Part shown: piece after piece, positions 1 through 5,330 of the stretch
Layout of the letters: each line of letters opens with the position of its first letter
Numbering within the stretch: position 1 is the stretch's first letter
Source of the DNA: Candidatus Hodarchaeota archaeon
Lineage (GTDB): Archaea; Asgardarchaeota; Heimdallarchaeia; Hodarchaeales; Hodarchaeaceae
Length of the DNA stretch: 6,133 nucleotides
Direction: 5' to 3'
Assembly: GCA_016839665.1 (NCBI GenBank)
Contig: JAEOTU010000308.1
Coordinates: 1 to 6,133, forward strand
Made by a program: the position numbers and the translations under genes
The notes under the pieces: model-generated
The model's database searches: none
What the model was told of the DNA's origin: nothing
What the model saw: only the letters and a program-made list of their open reading frames with translations

Positions 1-1429
1 TCAACATCCAGCAGCAAAGCTCCTTGTCCAGGTTGCAAAAACCCAGGATCAGGAAGTTGGTGATGGAACCACGACATCTGTTATTGTTGCAGGTGAATTG
101 CTAAAACGTGCTGAAAAACTGCTTGACGGGAAAATACACCCCACAGTGATTATCGCAGGATTCAAACTAGCCTCAGATAAGTGTGCAGAGACCTTACAGA
201 AAATCGCCGTTAAAATAGATCCTAATAATGAGGATCTTCTCAAGAATGTAGCCAGAACATCACTTAATTCCAAGTCTACTGGGGGTGCAAAGGATCTCAT
301 GGCAGAAATGGCAGTTAAAGCTTCCAAATCCGTGATGGAAGAAGGTAAGGTAGATATTGACATGATTTCTGTTATTCAAAAACAAGGCAAAGGATTGAAT
401 GATTCCGAACTAATCCAAGGAGTCGTTATTGACAAAGAAGTTGTTAATAATCGGATGCCTACTTCCGTAACGGTCGCGAAAATTGCTTTAATTGATCTGG
501 CATTGGAAATAAAGAAAACTGAGTTTGACGCTAAAATTCGTATCACTGATGCTTCAATGATGGATGCTTTTCTAGATCAGGAACAAACCATGATTAAAGA
601 AATGGTTGATAAAGTTCAAGAAGCAGGTGCGAATGTAGTTCTTTGTCAGAAGGGTATTGACGATCTCGCTCAACATTTTCTTGCGAAAGAAGGTGTTATG
701 GCTGTACGACGAGTTAAAAAGTCTGATATGGAAAAATTAGCTAAAGCTACAGGCGCACGGATTGTTACCAGCATAAAAGACCTATCAACAGAAGATTTAG
801 GAGAAGCTGGGCGAGTTGAAGAAGTTCAAATTGGTGATGAAAAACTCATTTACATTAGAGATTGTGCTAATCCAAAGAGTGTTTCAATTGTACTTCGCGG
901 TGGTACTAAATATGTGACTGATGAAGCTGAAAGAGCACTTCATGACGCATTGTGCGTTGTACGAGATGTACTAGAAGATGGTTGGGCAGTTGCAGGAGCA
1001 GGTAGTCCCGAAATCGAATTACATAAGAGTCTTAAGGAATATGCTGGAACTATTAAAGGGCGTGAACAGATGGCTGTTGATGCTTTTGCTGATGCTGTTG
1101 AAATCATTCCTAGAACCTTAGCAGAAAACGCTGGTCTCGATTCAATTGATGTCTTAGTTGAATTACGTGCAGCTCATGACAAAGGAAATACCAATATTGG
1201 AATTAATGTAGACACTGGAAAAAACGTTGATGCTTTTGAGGCTGGAATCATTGAACCTCTTCGTGTTAAACGCCAGGCTCTCCGATCTGCTAGAGAAGCA
1301 GCAGAATTAATTCTTAGAATCGATGATGTTATTGCTAGTAAAAGTATGGGTGATGGCCCACCAGGTATGCCACCAGGAGGAATGCCACCAGGTATGGGTG
1401 GTATGGGTGGAATGCCCCCAATGATGTAG
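1..1429 (+). CDS. ths: Thermosome (group II chaperonin) subunit 1, 5'-truncated
   Basis: This is an ATP-dependent cytosolic folding machine subunit of the archaeal thermosome/CCT family, which forms double rings with a built-in lid. The reading frame is open from the left edge (first full codon at 2), so the gene starts outside the window. By alignment with the neighbouring complete paralogue about 73 N-terminal residues are missing, including the ALGPKG and NDGAT phosphate-binding segments. About 475 residues are visible. Recognisable motifs are QDQEVGDGTTS near the left edge (ATPase aspartate), RRVKKSDMEKLAKATGA in the apical domain, RGGT, and LHDALCVVRD with the second conserved aspartate at codon 944-946. 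The nucleotide-pocket loop that is usually GGGA reads GAGS (995-1006), unlike the paralogue. The protein ends in a Gly/Pro/Met-rich tail (about 1351-1426), as many chaperonins do. It is co-transcribed with the next gene, 11 bp downstream. An internal TTG at 98 is only a leucine codon. Confidence 0.97.
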   Translation, partial: QHPAAKLLVQVAKTQDQEVGDGTTTSVIVAGELLKRAEKLLDGKIHPTVIIAGFKLASDKCAETLQKIAVKIDPNNEDLLKNVARTSLNSKSTGGAKDLMAEMAVKASKSVMEEGKVDIDMISVIQKQGKGLNDSELIQGVVIDKEVVNNRMPTSVTVAKIALIDLALEIKKTEFDAKIRITDASMMDAFLDQEQTMIKEMVDKVQEAGANVVLCQKGIDDLAQHFLAKEGVMAVRRVKKSDMEKLAKATGARIVTSIKDLSTEDLGEAGRVEEVQIGDEKLIYIRDCANPKSVSIVLRGGTKYVTDEAERALHDALCVVRDVLEDGWAVAGAGSPEIELHKSLKEYAGTIKGREQMAVDAFADAVEIIPRTLAENAGLDSIDVLVELRAAHDKGNTNIGINVDTGKNVDAFEAGIIEPLRVKRQALRSAREAAELILRIDDVIASKSMGDGPPGMPPGGMPPGMGGMGGMPPMM

Positions 1430-1434
1430 GAGGA
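1428..1434 (+). promoter_or_regulatory. Shine-Dalgarno site of thermosome subunit 2
   Basis: The sequence AGGAGGA lies 6 nt before the ATG at 1441 and overlaps the TAG stop of the upstream chaperonin gene. It is the strongest ribosome binding site in the window and fixes the start of subunit 2. The arrangement suggests that ribosomes ending subunit 1 can reinitiate on subunit 2, which would keep the two subunits in balance. Confidence 0.85.
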
Positions 1435-1440
1435 TATTAA

Positions 1441-3069
1441 ATGTCATTTCAAGGTACTCCAGTATTTATTTTAAAAGAAGATACAGCACGAACTACGGGA
1501 AGAGACGCTATTAACAGTAATATTGCAGCCGCACGTGTAATTTCTGAAGCAATCCGCTCCGCTCTTGGGCCGAAAGGCCGCGATAAAATGTTAGTAGATA
1601 ATTTTGGCGATGTTGTAATCACTAATGATGGTGCAACAATTTTAAAAGAAATCGACATTGCTCATCCTATTGGTAAGATGATGGTTGAGCTCTCCAAGAT
1701 TCAGGATCAAGAAGTCGGCGATGGAACAACTAGTGTTGTGATTTTTGCCGGAGAATTGCTACAACATGCAGCAGAGCTAATTACAGGCGATAAAATTCAC
1801 CCTACAATTCTTGTAGAAGGTTTTCGGGTTGCTACAGAGAAAGCGAACGAATATCTTAAGGAAATCGCTAAAGATATGCCTGTTGAAAACGACTCGCTCC
1901 TGATTCAGCTCGTTAATACAACAATGGGTTCTAAAATTGTCTCTCGCTCCAGTGATTTACTAGCTAGAATTGTAATTGATGCTGTTAAAAGCATTGATCC
2001 TGGTACAGGTAAAATTGACATCGATGACATAAAAGTCGAAAAGAAAGAAGGCGAGGATATTGAGTCAACCCTTCTTATCAAAGGAATTGTTTTGGATAAA
2101 GAAGTTGTTCATTCTGGTATGCCAAAACGTTTAGAGAACCCAAAAATAACGTTAATTGCAGAAGCTTTTGAAGTTTCAAAAACTGAATTTGACTCTGAAC
2201 TCAGCATTTCTGACCCCTCAAAAATTCAAGACTTCTTAGATCGTGAGGCAGGTATGATACAAAAGATGGTAGATAAGATTGTGGAGTCAGGTGCAAAGGT
2301 AGTCATTGCCCAGAAAGGTATTGATGATATCGCTCAACATCTCTTAGCAAAACAGAATATCATGGCTATTCGTCGTGTGAAAAAATCTGACATGGAAAAA
2401 CTAGCGAAAGCTACTGGCGCCAAAATCGTGAGTAATATCCCAGATCTTTCATCAAATGATCTTGGGACTGCAGGAACAGTCTACGAAACCAAGGTTGGAG
2501 ACGACGACATGGTTTTTGTAGAGGATTGTCCGTTAGCAAAGTCTGTTACGATTCTGATTCGCGGTGGAACGGAGCTCGTAGTAGATGAAGCTGAGCGTTC
2601 AATTCATGATGCCATCTGCGTTGTACGCAATGTACTCGAAGATAAGAAGATTGTTCCTGGCGGTGGTGCACCAGAAGCCTATGTTAGTCGAAAACTTCAC
2701 AAATTCTCCGAATCATTGGTTGGACGAGAACAACTCGCTGTTCAAGCTTTTGCTAACGCATTAGAAGTGATTCCACGCACACTTGCTGAAAACGCTGGAT
2801 TAGATCCAATTGATATCATAGTAGCTCTACGCTCAGAACATGAGAGTGGAAATAACAAAGCAGGTGTTGATGTTTTCGAGGGTAAAGTTCGTAATATGAC
2901 TGATGTGATTGAACCCCTTCGTGTAAAGACTCATGCGATTACTTCGGCCAGTGAAACCGCTCAGATGATTCTACGTATTGATGACATTATCGCATCAAAA
3001 TCAACTGATGGCCCTGGTCCTGGTGGTCCTGGTGGTCCAGGCGGTATGGGCGACGAAGACTTCGATTAG
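1441..3069 (+). CDS. ths: Thermosome (group II chaperonin) subunit 2, complete
   Basis: This is a complete 542-residue group II chaperonin subunit, the normal length for the family. In order it shows ALGPKGRDKM (41-50) and NDGAT (62-66) for nucleotide phosphate binding, GDGTTS (93-98, catalytic-type Asp94), the apical domain with RRVKKSDMEKLAKATGA (311-327), RGGT (374-377), the intermediate-domain aspartate Asp390 in SIHDAICVV, the canonical nucleotide loop VPGGGAPE (405-412) and NAGLDPID (451-458). All ATPase residues that I can place are present, so it should be active. The C-terminus is a GPG-repeat tail ending in acidic GDEDFD, quite different from the GGM/PPG tail of the upstream paralogue. 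The ATG start is supported by a perfect SD. The pair probably assembles into one hetero-oligomeric ring; whether they correspond to alpha/beta of other archaea cannot be decided by eye. Confidence 0.98.
   Translation: MSFQGTPVFILKEDTARTTGRDAINSNIAAARVISEAIRSALGPKGRDKMLVDNFGDVVITNDGATILKEIDIAHPIGKMMVELSKIQDQEVGDGTTSVVIFAGELLQHAAELITGDKIHPTILVEGFRVATEKANEYLKEIAKDMPVENDSLLIQLVNTTMGSKIVSRSSDLLARIVIDAVKSIDPGTGKIDIDDIKVEKKEGEDIESTLLIKGIVLDKEVVHSGMPKRLENPKITLIAEAFEVSKTEFDSELSISDPSKIQDFLDREAGMIQKMVDKIVESGAKVVIAQKGIDDIAQHLLAKQNIMAIRRVKKSDMEKLAKATGAKIVSNIPDLSSNDLGTAGTVYETKVGDDDMVFVEDCPLAKSVTILIRGGTELVVDEAERSIHDAICVVRNVLEDKKIVPGGGAPEAYVSRKLHKFSESLVGREQLAVQAFANALEVIPRTLAENAGLDPIDIIVALRSEHESGNNKAGVDVFEGKVRNMTDVIEPLRVKTHAITSASETAQMILRIDDIIASKSTDGPGPGGPGGPGGMGDEDFD
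3016..3042 (+). repeat. Tandem 9-bp repeat in the chaperonin C-terminal tail
   Basis: There are three consecutive 9-mers: GGTCCTGGT, GGTCCTGGT and a diverged GGTCCAGGC. They encode Gly-Pro-Gly units in the disordered tail of thermosome subunit 2. Such a repeat can gain or lose copies by slippage without breaking the frame, so tail length may vary between strains. Confidence 0.8.
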
Positions 3070-3083
3070 GTTTTCCCTACCCC

Positions 3084-3099
3084 TTTTTCTTTTTTTTTT
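3084..3099 (+). terminator. T-tract terminator of the thermosome operon
   Basis: A five-T run, one C and then ten T's begin about 15 bp after the TAG stop of thermosome subunit 2, followed by another T-rich stretch (TTATTTTTAA). Archaeal intrinsic termination works on U-rich tracts without requiring a hairpin, so this is a convincing end for the chaperonin transcript. No stem is visible just upstream. Confidence 0.7.
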
Positions 3100-3200
3100 A
3101 TTATTTTTAACCCATTCGTAGAATATCAGAGATTGCTCGTTTTTCTACTTTTACTCTTTCTGGTCTTTTCCATTCTACAAAAATCAAACACTATTCAAGG

Positions 3201-3219
3201 CGAAAAAACTCATATATTA
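3201..3219 (+). promoter_or_regulatory. Candidate BRE/TATA promoter for rpoK
   Basis: The sequence CGAAAAAA followed by CTCATATATTA resembles an archaeal BRE plus TATA box. Transcription would begin about 25 bp downstream, near 3240, giving a leader of roughly 60 nt before the rpoK start. The rest of the 3070-3302 gap is pyrimidine-rich and holds no recognisable gene. The call rests on sequence resemblance and position only. Confidence 0.45.
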
Positions 3220-3246
3220 CAGTTAAATCCTTCCCATCCTGTTCAG

Positions 3247-3306
3247 ATGAGCACAGTCTGCGCACGTCTTTTTTTCTCTAGAATAATTGGGCTGGTTACT
3301 TTTTGA
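3247..3306 (+). other. Possible short upstream ORF overlapping the rpoK start
   Basis: An ATG at 3247 opens a 19-codon frame (begins MSTVCARLFF) whose TGA stop at 3304-3306 overlaps the TTG start of rpoK in the sequence TTGA. The ATG lies only a few bases after the transcription start predicted from the candidate promoter, so it could be read nearly leaderless. There is no SD before it, and a frame this short can arise by chance. Confidence 0.25.
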
Positions 3307-3635
3307 TAAATGACAATGCGAATCAGAAAATTCTTATTGGACCAAAAATGCTCACCAGGTTCGAGTATGCCCGTATTTTAGGAGCACGTGCGCTTCAGAT
3401 TTCTATGGGTGCTCCAGTCTTAGTTGAAGCAGATGATCCATCGAAATCTGATAGCCCAATAGAGGCTCAACAAGAGCAAGGTGACCCTTTATTAATTTCA
3501 GAACGAGAAATAAAACAAGGTCTTCTCCCAATTCTAATTAGAAGAACTCTTCCAGATGGAAGATATCAAGATATTCCGCTATTATACCTTCTAAGGGAAG
3601 CTGGGAGAAAGCATGGGGAAATTCTTGCAAAATAG
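3303..3635 (+). CDS. rpoK: DNA-directed RNA polymerase subunit Rpo6 (RpoK, Rpb6 homologue)
   Basis: This is the small assembly subunit of archaeal RNA polymerase, homologous to eukaryotic Rpb6 and bacterial omega, which clamps the largest subunit. The first half of the fold is the IGPKMLTRFEYARI region (residues 12-25) followed by GARALQISMGAPVLVE (27-42). The second half is DPLLISEREIKQG (61-73) and RRTLPDGRYQDIPL (80-93). I chose the TTG at 3303 because the conserved IGP-LTR segment begins before the first in-frame ATG (3348), an in-frame TAG lies at 3279-3281, and no other ATG/GTG/TTG lies between. The SD is weak at best. At 110 residues it is longer than most archaeal homologues: a polar, acidic linker (about 43-60) separates the halves and about 17 residues follow the IPL motif. 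It stands apart from its neighbours, with gaps on both sides. Confidence 0.94.
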   Translation: MINDNANQKILIGPKMLTRFEYARILGARALQISMGAPVLVEADDPSKSDSPIEAQQEQGDPLLISEREIKQGLLPILIRRTLPDGRYQDIPLLYLLREAGRKHGEILAK

Positions 3636-3642
3636 TAAGATC

Positions 3643-3703
3643 CACTCTACTTTCACCTAAGTGAAGACTTTCAACCATCAGATAGCTCATTTGCACTAGA
3701 GTG
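3643..3703 (+). other. Nested inverted repeats downstream of rpoK
   Basis: The outer arms CACTCTA (3643-3649) and TAGAGTG (3697-3703) are perfectly complementary. Inside them TTCAC (3652-3656) and GTGAA (3661-3665) form a small hairpin with a CTAA loop. The structure begins 7 bp after the rpoK stop. It could be a 3'-UTR fold or part of a terminator, but there is no U-tract directly after it, and a 7-bp stem across a 47-nt gap may be chance. Confidence 0.3.
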
Positions 3704-3760
3704 AGTTCATAGATTCTTCCTTGAATAAAACATTTTTATTGACATGATTCCCATGCAAAA

Positions 3761-4453
3761 TTGGAGGCTAGTGAGATTTCAGAACAGAACAATCACAATG
3801 GTCGATATAAAGCATTTGGTAAAAAGCTCAAACAGATTGAAGATAATACATCAAAAGAAGTTCAGACTCAGCTAGAAAAAGGAGTAAAGAAGTATTCTAC
3901 CGCAAATTTTCTTCCTGAAGATCTTGCTACCTATCTTCTCAGCTTAAAACGAGAAATGAAGTTGCCTGTTTCTGTTCTCCCTTCTTCTCTCTTCAGACGA
4001 CCTGCATTCATAGGGAAAGAAGATTTTTTCCATCGTCTTGCTTCAGAGCTAATATCTTTTGGAATTGCTTATCAGAGAGTCTATCTTGAACCGATTGAAT
4101 TAAGTAGGTTAGCAAACTTTTTTCACAAACACCGACCCTGGTGGCAATGTGATATTCAGGACATAGATAAAGCAATGAAAATTCTAATTAATGGGAAAAT
4201 TGTGCAAAAAAAGCCTGAAGGATTCTTATTTGAACCGATGACATTATCTACAGATGTTCGTGATTTTTTATCCTTCATCACTGAAGGAATAAACAAATTT
4301 GGAGAAATTTCAATTTCTGCAATACAAAGTTTGGTACCTTGGAGTAATAATAAAATAAATTCAATGTTAGAATTATTAAACTCCAATCAAATCTGTATTC
4401 TGAACCGAAACAAAGAAATTCTATATTTTCCTGATCTTAAGAGAGGCATGTAA
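3761..4453 (+). CDS. vps22: ESCRT-II EAP30-domain protein, Vps22 (SNF8)-like
   Basis: In eukaryotes ESCRT-II bridges cargo-binding ESCRT-I and membrane-cutting ESCRT-III at endosomes; Asgard archaea carry simpler homologues. From memory, this 230-residue protein follows Vps22/SNF8 along its length. A charged helical N-terminus contains RYKAFGKKLKQIEDN (15-29). The first winged helix starts at EDFFHRLASELISFGIA (87-103), where SNF8 has a similar DFYYEL segment, and runs to DIQDIDKAMKILINGKIV (131-148; SNF8 has DLIRAIKKLKALG). FEPMTLSTD (157-165) matches the SVPAELNMD linker. The second winged helix is GEISISAIQSLVPWSNNKIN (181-200), ending LYFPDL. It stops there, without the short C-terminal tail of SNF8. 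It could equally represent an undivided Vps22/Vps36 ancestor. The TTG start is uncertain: a GGAGG lies just inside the frame. No signal peptide or membrane segment is visible. A coupled gene follows after 4 nt. Confidence 0.82.
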   Translation: MEASEISEQNNHNGRYKAFGKKLKQIEDNTSKEVQTQLEKGVKKYSTANFLPEDLATYLLSLKREMKLPVSVLPSSLFRRPAFIGKEDFFHRLASELISFGIAYQRVYLEPIELSRLANFFHKHRPWWQCDIQDIDKAMKILINGKIVQKKPEGFLFEPMTLSTDVRDFLSFITEGINKFGEISISAIQSLVPWSNNKINSMLELLNSNQICILNRNKEILYFPDLKRGM

Positions 4454-4457
4454 AGAG

Positions 4458-4778
4458 ATGCTTCTTTTTCCCTCTCCTGAAGTTAGTGATTTTTTTGATG
4501 ACCGATTAATCATTTCTTGGAATTTATTCCAACCTCCAAACCTTCCACCACTCGAAAATCTCTTAGTCACGATTTCAAGTGAATCAGAGCTGAATTTTGA
4601 ACCTTTTCAAGATCCCCAGTTAGAGATCCCTGAATTGAATGACAATAATTTCATTATTAACTGGGTAATTCGAAAACCATCGGTAAAAACTGAAGTAATC
4701 GTTTCTTTACAAAGTAATGCTATTTCTGAAGAACAAATTCTTATCATCAATCCAGAAACTTACACTGAATCAAAATAA
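4458..4778 (+). CDS. Small acidic beta-rich protein coupled to the ESCRT-II gene, unknown function
   Basis: I do not recognise this 106-residue protein. It has no signal peptide, no membrane segment and no cysteine, and it is strongly acidic (about 17 Asp/Glu against 5 Lys/Arg). Alternating hydrophobic stretches suggest beta-strands: RLIISWNLF (16-24), NLLVTISS (34-41), QLEIPEL (54-60), NFIINWVIRKP (64-74), TEVIVSLQS (78-86) and QILIINP (93-99). That pattern, with a Trp-containing middle strand and a late SLQSN turn, fits an Ig-like beta-sandwich such as adaptin-ear or CARDB/NEW3 domains; this is inference. The ATG lies 4 nt after the vps22 stop, with GAGAGG 11 nt upstream inside vps22, so the two are almost certainly co-translated. 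It is not Vps25: no winged-helix pattern is present. A role as ESCRT-II partner is plausible but unproven. Confidence 0.8.
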   Translation: MLLFPSPEVSDFFDDRLIISWNLFQPPNLPPLENLLVTISSESELNFEPFQDPQLEIPELNDNNFIINWVIRKPSVKTEVIVSLQSNAISEEQILIINPETYTESK

Positions 4779-4789
4779 ATCAGTAGAGA

Positions 4790-4810
4790 ACATTGTAAGT
4801 AAGTCAATGT
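4790..4810 (+). repeat. Short inverted repeat after the ESCRT-II unit
   Basis: The arms ACATTG (4790-4795) and CAATGT (4805-4810) are perfectly complementary around a 9-nt loop made of a TAAG direct repeat. They lie 12 bp after the stop of the small acidic gene. With only 6 bp of stem and no T-run behind it, its role is unclear. Confidence 0.25.
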
Positions 4811-4908
4811 AAAAGATGATGTTACCGAAGCCTTCATTACTCAACTCAAGGCATTATGTGATTAAAATTATAATATAGAGAAAAGAAGAGACTCATCTTT
4901 CGATCCTA

Positions 4909-4915
4909 TTTTTTT
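4909..4915 (+). terminator. Possible T-tract terminator of the ESCRT-II unit
   Basis: Seven consecutive T's lie about 130 bp after the end of the small acidic gene and before the likely eS17 promoter. This is the only clear T-run in the gap, so it is the best candidate for the 3' end of the vps22 transcript. It could also be ordinary AT-rich spacer. Confidence 0.3.
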
Positions 4916-4930
4916 GGAAGATTTAAAAAA

Positions 4931-4956
4931 TCAAAAAATGAACCTCTAATATAGAG
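4931..4956 (+). promoter_or_regulatory. Candidate promoter of rps17e
   Basis: An A-rich BRE-like stretch (TCAAAAAATGAAC) precedes CTCTAATATAGAG, whose centre resembles a TATA box. Initiation about 25 bp downstream would fall near 4976, leaving a leader of about 33 nt that contains AAAGGA (4993-4998) before the ATG. The ten bases TAATATAGAG (4947-4956) also occur at 4871-4880, which may be a second, distal promoter. Confidence 0.4.
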
Positions 4957-5009
4957 TTATTTCCCTTTTACATCCGCTAGAAGGAATATTGTAAAGGATA
5001 CTGAATAAT

Positions 5010-5228
5010 ATGGGAAAGGTTCGAACTTCTGCAGTTAAAATCGTCTCTCGTCAAATCGTTAAAGAATATGAGGCCCAATTATCACCTGATTCTTTCGATC
5101 ACAACAAAGATATTGTCTCAAAAGTCGCTATCGTTCACTCAAAACGACTACGTAACAGAATTGCGGGGTATGTGACCCATCAGATGAAGCTCCAGAAACT
5201 AAAGGAGCTTTCATACGAAAATGATTAG
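5010..5228 (+). CDS. rps17e: Small ribosomal subunit protein eS17 (S17e)
   Basis: This component of the archaeal 30S subunit is shared with eukaryotes and absent from bacteria. The 72-residue product starts MGKVRTSAVKIVSRQIVKEY, the usual eS17 beginning. It carries SFDHNKDIVSKVA (28-40), equivalent to the family's DF-HNK segment, and the signature SKRLRNRIAGYVT (44-56). The length suits archaeal eS17, which lacks the long C-terminal part of eukaryotic forms, though the last 15 or so residues (QMKLQKLKELSYEND) form a charged helical extension. The ATG start is certain from the conserved N-terminus, with AAAGGA 11 nt upstream. The gene stands alone between a candidate promoter and a strong hairpin that begins right after the stop codon. 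Confidence 0.97.
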   Translation: MGKVRTSAVKIVSRQIVKEYEAQLSPDSFDHNKDIVSKVAIVHSKRLRNRIAGYVTHQMKLQKLKELSYEND

Positions 5229-5263
5229 AGAGGTTTTAGGTTTTAGATCGCTCTAAAACCTCT
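5229..5263 (+). terminator. Strong hairpin directly after rps17e, possible terminator or 3'-UTR element
   Basis: The arms AGAGGTTTTAG (5229-5239) and CTAAAACCTCT (5253-5263) pair perfectly over 11 bp with a 13-nt loop, starting one base after the TAG stop. The 5' arm is partly duplicated: AGGTTTTAG occurs at 5231-5239 and again at 5238-5246, and the second copy can pair with 5253-5261 over 9 bp with a 6-nt loop. The two folds exclude each other. An AT-rich stretch follows, but there is no pure U-tract. Confidence 0.6.
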
Positions 5264-5330
5264 ATTATAAAATTTCTTCCCATTTTGACAATCTTTTTCC
5301 TAACAAAAGTCTTAGTATTTTATCCAGTGA

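Noticed and set aside
98..100. TTG as a start codon for the first chaperonin
   Set aside because: The frame is open back to base 2 and encodes the conserved GDGTTS segment before this codon, so TTG is an internal leucine and the gene is truncated by the window edge.
49..363. Open reading frame of about 104 codons on the - strand
   Set aside because: It lies entirely antisense to the thermosome subunit 1 gene and its Ser/Ala-rich translation shows no family motif. It is a shadow of the real gene.
1449..1658. Open reading frame of 69 codons on the - strand
   Set aside because: It is antisense to the highly conserved N-terminus of thermosome subunit 2, with no motif or ribosome binding site to support it.
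3310..3315. ATG codons just after the rpoK TTG as an alternative rpoK start
   Set aside because: The ATG at 3310 is in another frame and does not lead into the conserved LTRFEYARI sequence. The first in-frame ATG (3348) would remove the conserved IGP segment.
4156..4386. Open reading frame of 76 codons on the - strand
   Set aside because: It is antisense to the second half of the Vps22-like gene, whose protein-level similarity to EAP30 makes the + strand the coding one.
4458..4778. Reading the small gene after vps22 as Vps25, the other ESCRT-II subunit
   Set aside because: Vps25 consists of two winged helices and starts with a PPF-type motif. This protein is beta-rich, only 106 residues long and lacks the helix pattern.
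4779..5009. A tRNA, small RNA gene or CRISPR-like repeats in the gap before rps17e
   Set aside because: No cloverleaf, no conserved tRNA TpsiC arm and no regularly spaced repeats are visible. Only a short inverted repeat, a T-run and TATA-like sites can be supported.
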